Origin: Bacteroidota bacterium
GTDB taxonomy: Bacteria > Bacteroidota > Bacteroidia > JAADEI01
Assembly: GCA_024280615.1 (NCBI GenBank)
Contig: JAJRPU010000202.1
Span: forward strand, 1-14,307
Direction of reading: 5' to 3'
DNA length: 14,307 bases
Shown here piece by piece: positions 6,759 to 14,307 of this stretch (within the stretch, counting starts at the first letter, position 1; every line of letters starts with the position of its first letter). A program made the translations under genes and the position numbers. Under the pieces are notes generated by a model that worked only from the letters and a program-made list of their open reading frames with translations, searched no databases and was not told the origin of the DNA.

Positions 6759-8919
6759 AATTCTACTAAACCCTTTTAGCTTCTTACCCACATGGTTATT
6801 ATGGGAAAACATCAGAAAACACCTATGGTTAACAACTTTCCTACTATTACCAGGGTTGCTCGTCTGGTTCAATGTAGGTAGAAATCTCGGATTCCCCTTC
6901 CTGTTCTTGGAACCAGAATACCTAAACAAGACTAATTTTACATCGTTTTTTATTGTTGGTCTGTTTAAAGGATGGCTACTACTTGCTTGGCACATGACTC
7001 TTTTCATTCTCTACTATGAAGAACTGAACTTTTTAGTAATAAGCAAGCGTCCCTTCGCAATGTTTATGCTAAATAATAGCATCATTCCCTTCATTTATGT
7101 AACTGTAAGCACCATCCACTTAGTGAACTTTCACCTTTCACAGGGGCACTCATGGACAATTATTATGGAATATGCATTTGGGTTCTTGAGTGGTATATTA
7201 TTATCCACATTGCTGGGCTTTGTACTTTTTTTAAGAAAGAAGACACCACCATCTGCTTTTAAAACTCATAAAGAAACACCAACAGTACAACCGCTCAAAA
7301 TAAAAGGTAACTACAATCTGTCGGAAATGTCTTTATCCAATCCTGTCCCAGTAAAATACTTCTTGGGGCTTAGGTTAACTGTTCGGTTCGCAAGGTCAGC
7401 TCATCATTATGATAGAAACATCAGCAAATACATCCTTCAGAAGAGCCATTTTGGAATTATGATGTTCTTCTTTATTTCCCTAACAGTAATATTTATCCTT
7501 GGCAGGGTTGGTCCCGCCCAGCTACTTAATTTGCCTGCTGCCGCAAGCATATTCCTGTTCCTTGCCATATTAATCATGTTGTTTGGATCTATAGTCTTCT
7601 GGGCAGGCAAGTGGAGGCAAGTAGCCTCAGTTATTGCATTTGCAAGCCTTATAATATTCTTAAATTACTATACACCTGGAAGTCCCTTCAGAGGCTTGGA
7701 CTATTCCCGAAAAATCTATGTTTCAGATACTGCCAACAATTCAGAACATTTTCAATCTCGCCGTAAAGCATATCTATCATTCTTGAACATGCTTGAGAAT
7801 TGGCATGCCAAACAACGAAAAATGTTTGGGGAATCCAGACCACCACTTGTCATAGTCTGTGTTAGCGGAGGCGGATTGCGAGCAGCCCTGTGGACATTCA
7901 CTGTATTGCAACGATTGGATAGCCTCTCGGGAGGAACATTTAAGCATAGAATTTTTATGATCACTGGAGCCAGTGGGGGAATGCTTGGAGCAGCCTATTT
8001 CCGGGCTCTCCAAATGAGATTTAAAAACGATGAACAGTTTCTTTATAGCACAATCCATAGAGAAAGAATTTCTCGGGACCTTCTCAATAGTGTCATTTTC
8101 ACTATGGCTACACACGACTTGCTCAGTCCATACAGGAGACAATTGACAATAGACGGGAAAAAGTATTACTATGACCGTGGAATTGCTTTTGAAGAAAACT
8201 TAAATCACAACACTTTTGGAGTTCTAAATGTGACCCTTGGCGAATTGTTTAATGCTGAACATTCTCAGGAAATTCCAACAATGATTTTTTCCCCTGTTGT
8301 TCTCGGAAACGGAAAATTTCTCACCATTTCAACTCACCCTTTAAATTTCCTTGCTGACACCATTCTCGGCTATGCACCAGACATAATAGACGTTTATGAA
8401 TTGCTTGGCAAAGAAGCGAAGAACATTAATCTTCTTTCTGCTATAAGAGCAAGTGCTTCATTCCCAGTTATTATGCCTACTATGGAACTTCCCACCAACC
8501 CAATCGTTGCCGTAACAGATGCTGGAATAAGAGACAACTTCGGAACAGAAATGGCACTAAAATTTCTGTATCACTTCAGAGACTGGGTTAATTCCCGAAC
8601 ATCAGGGGTAATCCTTATTATGATAAGAGACCTACCCCTAAACATAAACTACCCCACAAAACGCTCTTTGCTCGCAAGAGGGATGATGTTCAGTTTGATG
8701 GCAATCCAAAATCATAGACAAAAGATATTGCTAGGATTGGCAACCAAATGGTTTACTGAACGATTCAAAGTGTTCCACTTCATCTATGAACGTCCATGGG
8801 AGGAGCGAGCAAGCCTCTCGTGGCATCTAACTTTTAAAGAAAAAAAAGACATCATAGCAGAGAGCTACTCGGAAAACTTTATAACCCAGTGGGAAAATCT
8901 TTCCAATGAATTACAATAA
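6727..8919 (+). CDS. Multi-pass membrane protein with patatin-like lipase domain
   Basis: 730 residues. The first half is membrane-embedded, with about seven hydrophobic segments (near 33-49, 71-97, 113-133, 147-169, 242-260, 272-294 and 299-314) and a polar loop at 170-240. The second half is a patatin-like acyl hydrolase: oxyanion loop SGGGLRA (380-386), nucleophile elbow GASGG with Ser416, RASASFPVIMP (574-584) and the dyad Asp598 in DAGIRDN. All catalytic elements are present, so it should cleave acyl esters, probably membrane lipids; the real substrate is unknown. Patatins are usually soluble or have a different layout, so the large membrane half is distinctive. The start at 6727 overlaps pyrF by 32 bp; no later Met would keep the first helices, so I accept it. 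Co-translation with pyrF is likely, though no metabolic link is evident. Confidence 0.85.
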   Translation: MPKLNLRLALEILLNPFSFLPTWLLWENIRKHLWLTTFLLLPGLLVWFNVGRNLGFPFLFLEPEYLNKTNFTSFFIVGLFKGWLLLAWHMTLFILYYEELNFLVISKRPFAMFMLNNSIIPFIYVTVSTIHLVNFHLSQGHSWTIIMEYAFGFLSGILLSTLLGFVLFLRKKTPPSAFKTHKETPTVQPLKIKGNYNLSEMSLSNPVPVKYFLGLRLTVRFARSAHHYDRNISKYILQKSHFGIMMFFFISLTVIFILGRVGPAQLLNLPAAASIFLFLAILIMLFGSIVFWAGKWRQVASVIAFASLIIFLNYYTPGSPFRGLDYSRKIYVSDTANNSEHFQSRRKAYLSFLNMLENWHAKQRKMFGESRPPLVIVCVSGGGLRAALWTFTVLQRLDSLSGGTFKHRIFMITGASGGMLGAAYFRALQMRFKNDEQFLYSTIHRERISRDLLNSVIFTMATHDLLSPYRRQLTIDGKKYYYDRGIAFEENLNHNTFGVLNVTLGELFNAEHSQEIPTMIFSPVVLGNGKFLTISTHPLNFLADTILGYAPDIIDVYELLGKEAKNINLLSAIRASASFPVIMPTMELPTNPIVAVTDAGIRDNFGTEMALKFLYHFRDWVNSRTSGVILIMIRDLPLNINYPTKRSLLARGMMFSLMAIQNHRQKILLGLATKWFTERFKVFHFIYERPWEERASLSWHLTFKEKKDIIAESYSENFITQWENLSNELQ

Positions 8920-8926
8920 ACTTTTT

Positions 8927-8934
8927 TATCTTTG
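8927..8934 (+). promoter_or_regulatory. Bacteroidota -7 promoter box for the solute-binding lipoprotein gene
   Basis: TATCTTTG is a full match to TAnnTTTG. It begins 8 bp after the patatin gene stop and lies 19 bp before the ATG at 8954, predicting a leader of roughly 14 nt. The -33 side is weak (TTTC at 8900-8903, 23 bp spacer). It argues against a start at 8906, which lies upstream of the box. Confidence 0.7.
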
Positions 8935-8953
8935 CATAAAACTGCATCCTGCA

Positions 8954-10693
8954 ATGAGTAAAAAACTCGCCTTGATAGGAGGAATAATGGCTGTCCTTAG
9001 CCTGTTTTCCTGTCAACCTTCCCAAAACAACAGCAATAATCCTGTTTTGGAACCACTGCCAGGAAAAAAATACAGAGGGGGAATCTTTAAGTATTATGAA
9101 AATTCTGATTTCAAGACACTATTTCCACCTGCTGTTACAGAAATAGTGGGCGCTCACCTCGCAGAACAAATTTTTGAAGGGCTGGTTGCCCTTGACCCAG
9201 TAACCCTTGATGTTATCCCAGCTATTGCAGAACGATGGGAGATAGACTCAACAGGCACCGAATACACATTCTACATACGAAAGGGAGTAAGATTTCACGA
9301 TGACCCATGCTTCCCCAATGGGGAAGGGAGGGAAGTGACCGCTCACGACGTTAAATTTGTCCTTGAATTCTTATGCACCCCTCACCATCTCAATCAAATG
9401 AGTAAGTTCATTATAGACCACATTGAAGGAGCTAGACAATACTATGAGGCTATTTCAAGAGGTCAACAGGTTGAAGGAGTTCCCGGAATTCAAGTCATAG
9501 ATGATTATACAATAAAGATCAAACTTGAGAAACCGTCCGGATTATTCCTATATATCCTTGCAATGCCTTCCTTCGGGATATTTCCTAAGGAAGCTCTTGA
9601 TAAATATGGCGATGACATTGGAGAGCATCCAGTTGGAACAGGTCCGTTTTATCTCAAGGACTTGGAAAGGGGTAAAACAGTAGTTCTCGCAAGAAATCCG
9701 TTCTATTGGGACAAAGACGTTGACGGCAACCAATTGCCCTATCTGGATGGCGTCGTAATGCACGTTATCCCAGAAGACAAAATAGCTCTGTTACAGTTTG
9801 AAAAGGGAGAACTCTCAATGACGAATAGAATCCCGCTTGAAGTGGCAGATAAAATATTGACAAGAGATGGAGAGTTGACGCCTAAGTATAGTAAGTATGT
9901 GTTGCAGACAACACCAGCTCTCGCTATAAACTATTTTGGTTTTCTTGTAACCGAACCACCCTTTGACAACCCGCTTGTGAGAAGGGCATTCTGCATGGCT
10001 ATTGATAAAGATAAAATTGCCGAATACACAATGTATAACATGGTCATTCCGGGCAACTACGGCGTTGTTCCACCAGCATTCATTGACTACGATGCCAAAG
10101 CCATTCAAGGATGTTCATACAACCCTGATGAAGCCAAGTTCTTGCTTAGGAGAGCTGGCTACCCGGACGGAGAAGGCTTCCCAGAAATAACCTTGAACAT
10201 TAATTCTGGAGGTGGCAGACACCTGATGGTCGCTGAAGCAATAAAGAAAATGCTGGAAGAAAATCTTAACATTTCCATTAAAATTGAGGTTCTGGAATGG
10301 TCTCAACACTTGGATGTAGTGGAAACAGGAAAAGCCAAATTCTTCCGTCTGGGCTGGATAGCAGACTACCCAGACCCCGAATCCTTCCTGAACCTGTTTC
10401 ATAGCAAGCACTTAGGAGAAGCTAGGTCATATATCAACGTTACACGATATAGCAATCCTAAATTTGACGCACTTTTAGACAGTGCACTGATGGTTCAGGA
10501 CAAAGTGGAACGATATATGCTCTATATGCAGGCTGACCAAGTCCTTGCAAACGATGTTCCCGTTCTCATCGTGTATTACGACAAACTCTACAGGCTGTTA
10601 CAACCCAACGTGAAAGGATTGCCTATCAACCCAATGGACTATATGGCATTGAAATATGTATTCCTGACACCTGAGACTGACTCAGAATCTTGA
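8954..10693 (+). CDS. ABC transporter solute-binding lipoprotein, peptide/nickel (family 5) class
   Basis: 579 residues from the ATG at 8954. A lipoprotein signal peptide (KKLALIGGIMAVLSLFSC) ends at Cys20 in an LFSC lipobox. The mature N-terminus lacks an acidic stretch after Cys, so retention at the inner membrane facing the periplasm is likely. The body fits family 5 binding proteins (DppA/OppA/NikA): an early EGLVALDP strand, the family signature around AERWEIDSTGTEYTFYIRKG, VTAHDVKFVLEF, GTGPFYLKDLERGKTVVLARNPFYW, VRRAFCMAIDKDKI, LGWIADYPDPESFLNLFHS and a closing VPVLIVYYDKLY. It should capture an oligopeptide or related ligand for an ABC importer, but no permease or ATPase gene lies in the window. 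I chose 8954 because it gives a clean signal peptide and follows the promoter; the longer frame from 8906 would overlap that promoter and the previous stop. Confidence 0.92.
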   Translation: MSKKLALIGGIMAVLSLFSCQPSQNNSNNPVLEPLPGKKYRGGIFKYYENSDFKTLFPPAVTEIVGAHLAEQIFEGLVALDPVTLDVIPAIAERWEIDSTGTEYTFYIRKGVRFHDDPCFPNGEGREVTAHDVKFVLEFLCTPHHLNQMSKFIIDHIEGARQYYEAISRGQQVEGVPGIQVIDDYTIKIKLEKPSGLFLYILAMPSFGIFPKEALDKYGDDIGEHPVGTGPFYLKDLERGKTVVLARNPFYWDKDVDGNQLPYLDGVVMHVIPEDKIALLQFEKGELSMTNRIPLEVADKILTRDGELTPKYSKYVLQTTPALAINYFGFLVTEPPFDNPLVRRAFCMAIDKDKIAEYTMYNMVIPGNYGVVPPAFIDYDAKAIQGCSYNPDEAKFLLRRAGYPDGEGFPEITLNINSGGGRHLMVAEAIKKMLEENLNISIKIEVLEWSQHLDVVETGKAKFFRLGWIADYPDPESFLNLFHSKHLGEARSYINVTRYSNPKFDALLDSALMVQDKVERYMLYMQADQVLANDVPVLIVYYDKLYRLLQPNVKGLPINPMDYMALKYVFLTPETDSES

Positions 10694-10710
10694 CGCATTA
10701 ATAGTAGTAG

Positions 10711-10790
10711 GTCACAGAGTTTTTATTAAGTCTTTTGTCTTTTGTATACTCTGTGTCCACTGGGTCTTACTCTGTGTACCACCGTGGTTA
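10711..10790. repeat. Inverted/direct CACAGAG repeat cluster, possible bidirectional terminator
   Basis: CACAGAGT (10713-10720) is the exact reverse complement of ACTCTGTG, which occurs twice, at 10748-10755 and 10769-10776, 21 bp apart. The left arm pairs best with the second copy: GGT-CACAGAGT against ACTCTGTG-ACC, with one extra T. TCTTTTG is repeated in tandem at 10731-10744, and ACCA-CCG-TGGT (10780-10789) forms a small hairpin. The cluster fills the gap between two convergent genes, and the glycosyltransferase TAA stop lies in its right end. Read on the minus strand it begins AACCACGGTGG and continues with ACACAGAG units. I recall similar dispersed intergenic repeats in many bacterial genomes, but this is from memory. 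Confidence 0.6.
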
Positions 10791-11864
10791 TTTAATCACC
10801 AATAAAATAGTTTCAAGCAATTTGTGGGCTGATGTTTTCCAGGAAAATTGCTTAGCATGTTGCTTGCATTTGTTGACGTACTCATCTCTAAAATGCTTGT
10901 CTTTCATTAAAGTTAGGATGTGTTGAGCGAGAATTTTTGGACTATCAACAGGGAATCGCAAGCAAGGAGCACCGCTTTCCGACAATCCCGGGGCTTGGCT
11001 GACAATAACCGGCACCCCACTTAAAGAGGCTTCCAATACAGGAATCCCAAATGCTTCATCAATTGAAGGCACCACAATCGCTATGGAACGTTTGATAGCA
11101 TATTTAACAGACCCTGAGGAGGGAAGTTCAATTCTGTGAATCCATGGTTGGTCTTCATTATTTCTCTGAATGCTGAAAAGCAATTTATTATAACTTTCTG
11201 AAAAGACAAGATGGATGTCAATACCAATGTTTCGCAATATTTTCAATGCATCAATAACAGGTTGGACAGGGCGATATGCCACGTTGCCACCAATGACAAG
11301 AACATATTTGTCTGGAAGGGGCTTATTGATGGGAGTTTCATCCACTGGTTCAATATGTTCACCTGCTGGATAAATAACGCTTATGGGATTTTTTCCTAAA
11401 AGATGAAAAGCCATTCTTTTAAGATAGTCTGAAACAACTATAAATGGGAATTTTTTAACGCTTCTTTTGTAAAGCCATTTATACCACGGGCGAGACAAAG
11501 GATTGAAAGCATTGGGCATGATGAATGGCAACACGTCATGCAAGCAAAAAATTTGGTTTGCAACCCTAAGAGACGGCATTGATGAAAGACTAATAAGCAA
11601 AGCATTTTTAGGAACCAAGGAGGGCAGAACCAAGTGGTCCCATGGATTTCGGGACACATTTCCTTTTACTCTTATCTCATCAAAGGCGGAGTGCCAGTGT
11701 TGAGGAATCTTTGCCTTTTCTGGAACTGCCAGAATCCAGTAGAATCCTTTCCACTGGGACAACCTAAGAGCATTGTCAAGAAGATGATAGGCATACATTT
11801 GAGCACCACTGAAGCGTTGAGCCAGAAACCGCCCATTGACTACTATCACCGGTCTGTGCGACAT
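10788..11864 (-). CDS. GT4-family glycosyltransferase
   Basis: 358 residues with the GT-B two-domain layout. The N-terminal domain has VNGRFLAQRFSGAQMYAYHLL (Gly loop near Gly20) and CLHDVLP (107-113). The C-terminal donor-binding domain has YVLVIGG (187-193) and the GT4 hallmark DEAFGIPVLEAS (269-280), whose Glu270 and Glu278 form the E-x7-E motif that contacts the nucleotide sugar, then SGVPVIVS. There is no signal peptide; such enzymes work at the cytoplasmic face on polysaccharide or glycolipid acceptors. Donor and acceptor cannot be read from sequence. Its ATG is 4 bp after the nadE stop, so the two are co-transcribed, probably by chance of position. The stop codon lies in the adjoining repeat cluster, so the last residues may have been altered by it. 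Confidence 0.9.
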   Translation of the reverse strand: MSHRPVIVVNGRFLAQRFSGAQMYAYHLLDNALRLSQWKGFYWILAVPEKAKIPQHWHSAFDEIRVKGNVSRNPWDHLVLPSLVPKNALLISLSSMPSLRVANQIFCLHDVLPFIMPNAFNPLSRPWYKWLYKRSVKKFPFIVVSDYLKRMAFHLLGKNPISVIYPAGEHIEPVDETPINKPLPDKYVLVIGGNVAYRPVQPVIDALKILRNIGIDIHLVFSESYNKLLFSIQRNNEDQPWIHRIELPSSGSVKYAIKRSIAIVVPSIDEAFGIPVLEASLSGVPVIVSQAPGLSESGAPCLRFPVDSPKILAQHILTLMKDKHFRDEYVNKCKQHAKQFSWKTSAHKLLETILLVIK

Positions 11865-11868
11865 ATCA

Positions 11869-13500
11869 TCACTTAAACGCTGTTTTAAACCTGCCCACTA
11901 TGGGCATTCGCCGTCCTATACCAAAGGCTTTATTTGTAACCCGCAGGATAGGAGGAGCCTGATAACGCTTATATTCATTCCTATTGACCATATTGATTAT
12001 GTTGTTGACAGTGTTCAAGTCTATTCCCGTTGCTTTGGCTATTTGTGCAGCCGTCTCATGCATTTCAATATATCTTATCAGGACTGTGTCAAGGACGTCG
12101 TAAGGGGGAAGTGTATCTTGGTCTGTTTGATTTGGTCTGAGCTCTGCCGATGGCGGTTTGGTTAAAACCCTTTCCGGAATGGCTTTATTAAGCCGTTGGT
12201 TGATAACCCTTGCCAGTCTATAGACCCATGTTTTGTAAACGTCGCCGAGGACACCGAGGGCACCAGACATGTCGCCGTATAGAGTGCCATAGCCAGTTGC
12301 CAGTTCGCTCTTGTTAGACGTATTAAGAACTGCACCGCCCAGTTTGTTTGTCAAAGCATGCAGATATATCATTCTAATTCTGGACTGAATGTTTTCTTCC
12401 GTTACGTCAAAAGGTTTATCCTTCCAAGCCCTGTCCTGTAAAACTTTTACGATGTTATGAAAAGGTTGTGTAATAGGCAAGTTGAAAGTCTTAATTCCTA
12501 AGTTTTCTGCCAGTTGGAGGGCATCTTCAATAGATTCCCGAGAAGTGAATTCAGAGGGCATTAACACGCCTGTAACAGATTCTTTCCCAAGGGCTTCCAC
12601 CGCCAACGCACACACCACAGAGGAGTCAATACCGCCAGAAAGCCCTACGTAAGCATGCTTCAAGCCTAATTTCCTGAAGAAATCCCTTATTCCAATAACA
12701 AGGGCGTCATAGATGTCTTCTATCCACGGTTCACCTACGAATGGCGGGAATGACCCTGAACCTTTTAGTTCCGCAATTATTAGACTTTCTTCAAAGGCTG
12801 GTGCGATTGATTCCACCGTGCCATCGGGATAGACAATGCAACTTCTTCCGTCAAAAATTAAGTCTGTTTGTGCACCCACGTGATTAACATAAGCAACTGG
12901 GGATTTGGTTATTCGTGCTGTTTCGGTAATCACATTAAGGCGACGGGCTGGATGCCCAATGCTGAAAGGAGACCCTGAGATGTTTATTACCAAATCAACG
13001 CCCTTGATTTCCTCAAGCGGGTTTGAGGCATATATGCTTTTAAGGTCGGGGTCTGTAATCCAGATGTCTTCGCAAATGGTTAATCCAATAGTCCTTCCAT
13101 TGATTTCAACTGGTTTTGCAGGGGTTCCGGGGGCGAAATATCTGTTTTCATCAAAGATGTCATAGTCAGGGAGCAAAACCTTATGGTATCTATGCAGGAT
13201 TTTGCCCTGTCTGAAAATAACTAAGGAGTTGTATGGTTTGCCTTGAGATTGTTCAGTTATTGTTCCGACAATCACTGTGATAGGCAGGTCTTGAGTTTGT
13301 TCAATAAGAATTTGCAATTCTTCTTCCAATAGGTCAAAATAAAGTTGGTCTGTTGGAGGGTATCCACATAGTGCCAGTTCAGGGAAGATAACTATTTCTG
13401 CACCTTTCTCGGCAGCTTCCTTGGTAAACTTTACAATCTTTTCCCTGTTGTGCGATATGGCACCTATAATAGTGTTTATCTGTGCAAGTGCTATCTTCAT
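11869..13500 (-). CDS. nadE: Glutamine-dependent NAD+ synthetase
   Basis: 543 residues, normal for the two-domain bacterial enzyme. The N-terminal nitrilase-fold glutaminase has Glu41 (FPELALCGYP), Lys107 (HRYHKVLLPDY) and Cys143 (TICEDIW), the Glu-Lys-Cys triad that frees ammonia from glutamine. The C-terminal synthetase has the PP-loop SGGIDSS (288-294), NTSNKSELATGYGTLYGD (393-410) and KPPSAELRPNQTD (448-460), and amidates deamido-NAD using ATP. This is the last step of NAD synthesis in the cytoplasm. I chose the Met at 13500 (MKIALAQINT) because it begins the first beta-strand as in homologues; the frame open from 13521 would start upstream of the promoter box. It is divergent from yajC and followed by the glycosyltransferase after 4 bp. 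Confidence 0.96.
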   Translation of the reverse strand: MKIALAQINTIIGAISHNREKIVKFTKEAAEKGAEIVIFPELALCGYPPTDQLYFDLLEEELQILIEQTQDLPITVIVGTITEQSQGKPYNSLVIFRQGKILHRYHKVLLPDYDIFDENRYFAPGTPAKPVEINGRTIGLTICEDIWITDPDLKSIYASNPLEEIKGVDLVINISGSPFSIGHPARRLNVITETARITKSPVAYVNHVGAQTDLIFDGRSCIVYPDGTVESIAPAFEESLIIAELKGSGSFPPFVGEPWIEDIYDALVIGIRDFFRKLGLKHAYVGLSGGIDSSVVCALAVEALGKESVTGVLMPSEFTSRESIEDALQLAENLGIKTFNLPITQPFHNIVKVLQDRAWKDKPFDVTEENIQSRIRMIYLHALTNKLGGAVLNTSNKSELATGYGTLYGDMSGALGVLGDVYKTWVYRLARVINQRLNKAIPERVLTKPPSAELRPNQTDQDTLPPYDVLDTVLIRYIEMHETAAQIAKATGIDLNTVNNIINMVNRNEYKRYQAPPILRVTNKAFGIGRRMPIVGRFKTAFK

Positions 13501-13505
13501 AGTGC

Positions 13506-13513
13506 CAAACTTA
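13506..13513 (-). promoter_or_regulatory. Bacteroidota -7 promoter box for nadE
   Basis: On the minus strand TAAGTTTG fully matches TAnnTTTG, with only five bases between it and the nadE ATG. Transcription would start at or within a few bases of the start codon, implying a leaderless or nearly leaderless message. No clear -33 TTTG is visible. The box excludes the longer start at 13521. Confidence 0.6.
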
Positions 13514-13537
13514 TGAAACATTTGAGTAATTGGATTC

Positions 13538-13567
13538 TTTGGACAGAGATATTATGCCCTACCTTTG
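13538..13567 (+). promoter_or_regulatory. Bacteroidota promoter for yajC-coaE
   Basis: TTTG (13538-13541) and TACCTTTG (13560-13567) match the Bacteroidota -33 and -7 elements with an 18 bp spacer, the best promoter in the window. The yajC ATG is 18 bp after the -7 box, giving a leader of about 12-14 nt. The promoter sits back to back with the nadE promoter on the other strand. Confidence 0.75.
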
Positions 13568-13585
13568 TCTTAAATAATTACCGTC

Positions 13586-13936
13586 ATGGATATCATCATT
13601 TTACAGCAGGCTGCCCAACCGCAGGGACCAAACCCATTGATTAATCTGGCATTCTTCGCTCTTATCATCTTCATTATGTATTGGTTGCTGATTCGTCCGC
13701 AGATGAAGAAAGCAAAAGAACAAAGGAAATTCATTGAGAACCTAAAAGAAGGGGACAAGATAGTTACGCTGGGAGGCATCCACGGGGAAATAGTAAAACT
13801 TTATGACACCACATTAAAATTAAGGACAGGAGACAACACTATCATAACTGTTGACAGGGCTGCTGTCTCTCTGGACTTCACTAAACAAGCCTATCCCAAA
13901 ACCATTGAGAGGAAGGAGAAAGGAGACAAGAAGTGA
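13586..13936 (+). CDS. yajC: Sec translocase accessory subunit YajC
   Basis: 116 residues, typical size. A short N-terminal segment (MDIIILQQAAQPQGPN) precedes one membrane helix (about 19-36, LINLAFFALIIFIMYWLL). RPQMKKAKEQRKF then follows, the family hallmark just inside the membrane, and then LKEGDKIVTLGGIHGEIVKL (53-72), the small cytoplasmic beta domain. YajC associates with SecDF in the inner membrane and assists protein export; no secD or secF is in the window. The yajC-coaE order is one I recall from other Bacteroidota. The stop overlaps the coaE GTG start by four bases (GTGA). Confidence 0.96.
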   Translation: MDIIILQQAAQPQGPNPLINLAFFALIIFIMYWLLIRPQMKKAKEQRKFIENLKEGDKIVTLGGIHGEIVKLYDTTLKLRTGDNTIITVDRAAVSLDFTKQAYPKTIERKEKGDKK

Positions 13937-14307
13937 GGGTTGTCGGGCTGACTGGCGGCATAGCATCTGGAAAAACGACTGTATCAAGGGTCTGGGAAGC
14001 CTTGGGAATCCCTGTTTTTAGAGCCGATGATGAGGCTAAGCGATTGCTGGCTAACCCAAGCATAAAGCCTGATGTGATAAAGGTTCTCGGAAATGTATAT
14101 AATTCGGAAGGTTCACCTGATTATAAACTTATAGCGGAAATCATATTTTCCGATGATTCAAAGCGGAAAGCCCTTGAAGCAATTATTCATCCTGCTGTCT
14201 GGCAAGAGTTCCAGAGTTGGATAGGGAGGCAAAACTCACCTTATGTTGTTCATGAGGCAGCCCTATTGTTTGAAAGTGGCTTGCACAAGCGAGTTGATTG
14301 GATTGTA
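13933..14307 (+). CDS. coaE: Dephospho-CoA kinase, N-terminal part (3' end outside window)
   Basis: 125 codons are present and the frame runs off the right edge; full-length enzymes are about 195-205 residues. The protein starts MRVVGLTGGIASGKTT with Walker A GGIASGKT at 8-15. It continues with FRADDEAKRLL (the DxD-type region), the EIIF helix, KRKALEAIIHPAVWQEF (the conserved R-x-x-L-x-x-IIHP region) and VVHEAALLFESGLHKRVDWIV, matching the vPLLFE / D-x-v signature. It phosphorylates the ribose 3'-OH of dephospho-CoA, the last step of CoA synthesis. The start is GTG at 13933, overlapping the yajC stop as GTGA; no ATG lies near enough to preserve the Walker A strand. Translation is probably coupled to yajC. 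Confidence 0.95.
   Translation, partial: MRVVGLTGGIASGKTTVSRVWEALGIPVFRADDEAKRLLANPSIKPDVIKVLGNVYNSEGSPDYKLIAEIIFSDDSKRKALEAIIHPAVWQEFQSWIGRQNSPYVVHEAALLFESGLHKRVDWIV

Noticed and set aside
7777..8142. 121-codon minus-strand frame inside the patatin gene
   Set aside because: Antisense to the conserved catalytic domain, with composition typical of a reverse-frame shadow.
8906..8953. Longer N-terminus for the binding lipoprotein, beginning at 8906
   Set aside because: It would overlap the previous gene's stop and the -7 box, and would bury the lipoprotein signal peptide 16 residues inside the protein.
13501..13521. Seven-residue N-terminal extension of NAD synthetase (start at 13521)
   Set aside because: It covers the promoter box, and the family's first beta-strand begins at MKIALAQ.

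Overview
The window looks like chromosomal DNA of a member of the Bacteroidota. It is AT-rich by eye, and start codons lack clear Shine-Dalgarno sequences. Three starts are preceded by good matches to the Bacteroidota -7 promoter box (TAnnTTTG). Mrp lacks the C-terminal CxxC and carries the YYVFGKDGG form that I recall from this phylum. Gene pairs such as a BatA-domain protein next to a dihydroorotase-like gene, mrp next to a NifU C-terminal protein, and yajC next to coaE are also typical of it. No tRNA, rRNA, CRISPR array, transposase or phage gene was recognised, and nothing suggests a recent mobile island.

Layout. (1) 2-538 (+) is the 3' end of a probable outer-membrane beta-barrel gene. 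(2) 539-928 is a gene-free, AT-rich convergent gap. (3) 929-3611 (-) is a two-gene operon: a BatA-domain/vWA-like membrane protein and a shortened dihydroorotase-like protein that has lost its metal-binding motifs. (4) 3669-4610 (+) is a membrane-anchored coiled-coil protein with a C-terminal beta-rich domain, of unknown function. (5) 4645-8919 (+) is a tightly overlapping run of mrp (Fe-S carrier ATPase), a NifU C-terminal-type Fe-S protein, pyrF (OMP decarboxylase) and a multi-pass membrane protein with a patatin lipase domain. (6) 8954-10693 (+) is a lipoprotein solute-binding protein of the peptide/nickel ABC transporter class with its own promoter. (7) 10711-10790 is a small cluster of inverted and direct repeats between convergent genes. 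(8) 10788-13500 (-) is a two-gene operon: glutamine-dependent NAD synthetase and a GT4 glycosyltransferase. (9) 13586-14307 (+) is yajC and the 5' part of coaE, the latter starting with GTG.

Functionally this is mostly housekeeping: Fe-S cluster delivery, UMP synthesis, NAD and CoA synthesis and protein export. Several envelope proteins of uncertain role are mixed in. The points most worth a second look are the catalytically dead dihydroorotase paired with the BatA-like protein, the membrane-embedded patatin translationally linked to pyrF, the back-to-back nadE/yajC promoters with a predicted leaderless nadE message, and the CACAGAG repeat cluster. I did not find a convincing undescribed defence or mobile system.
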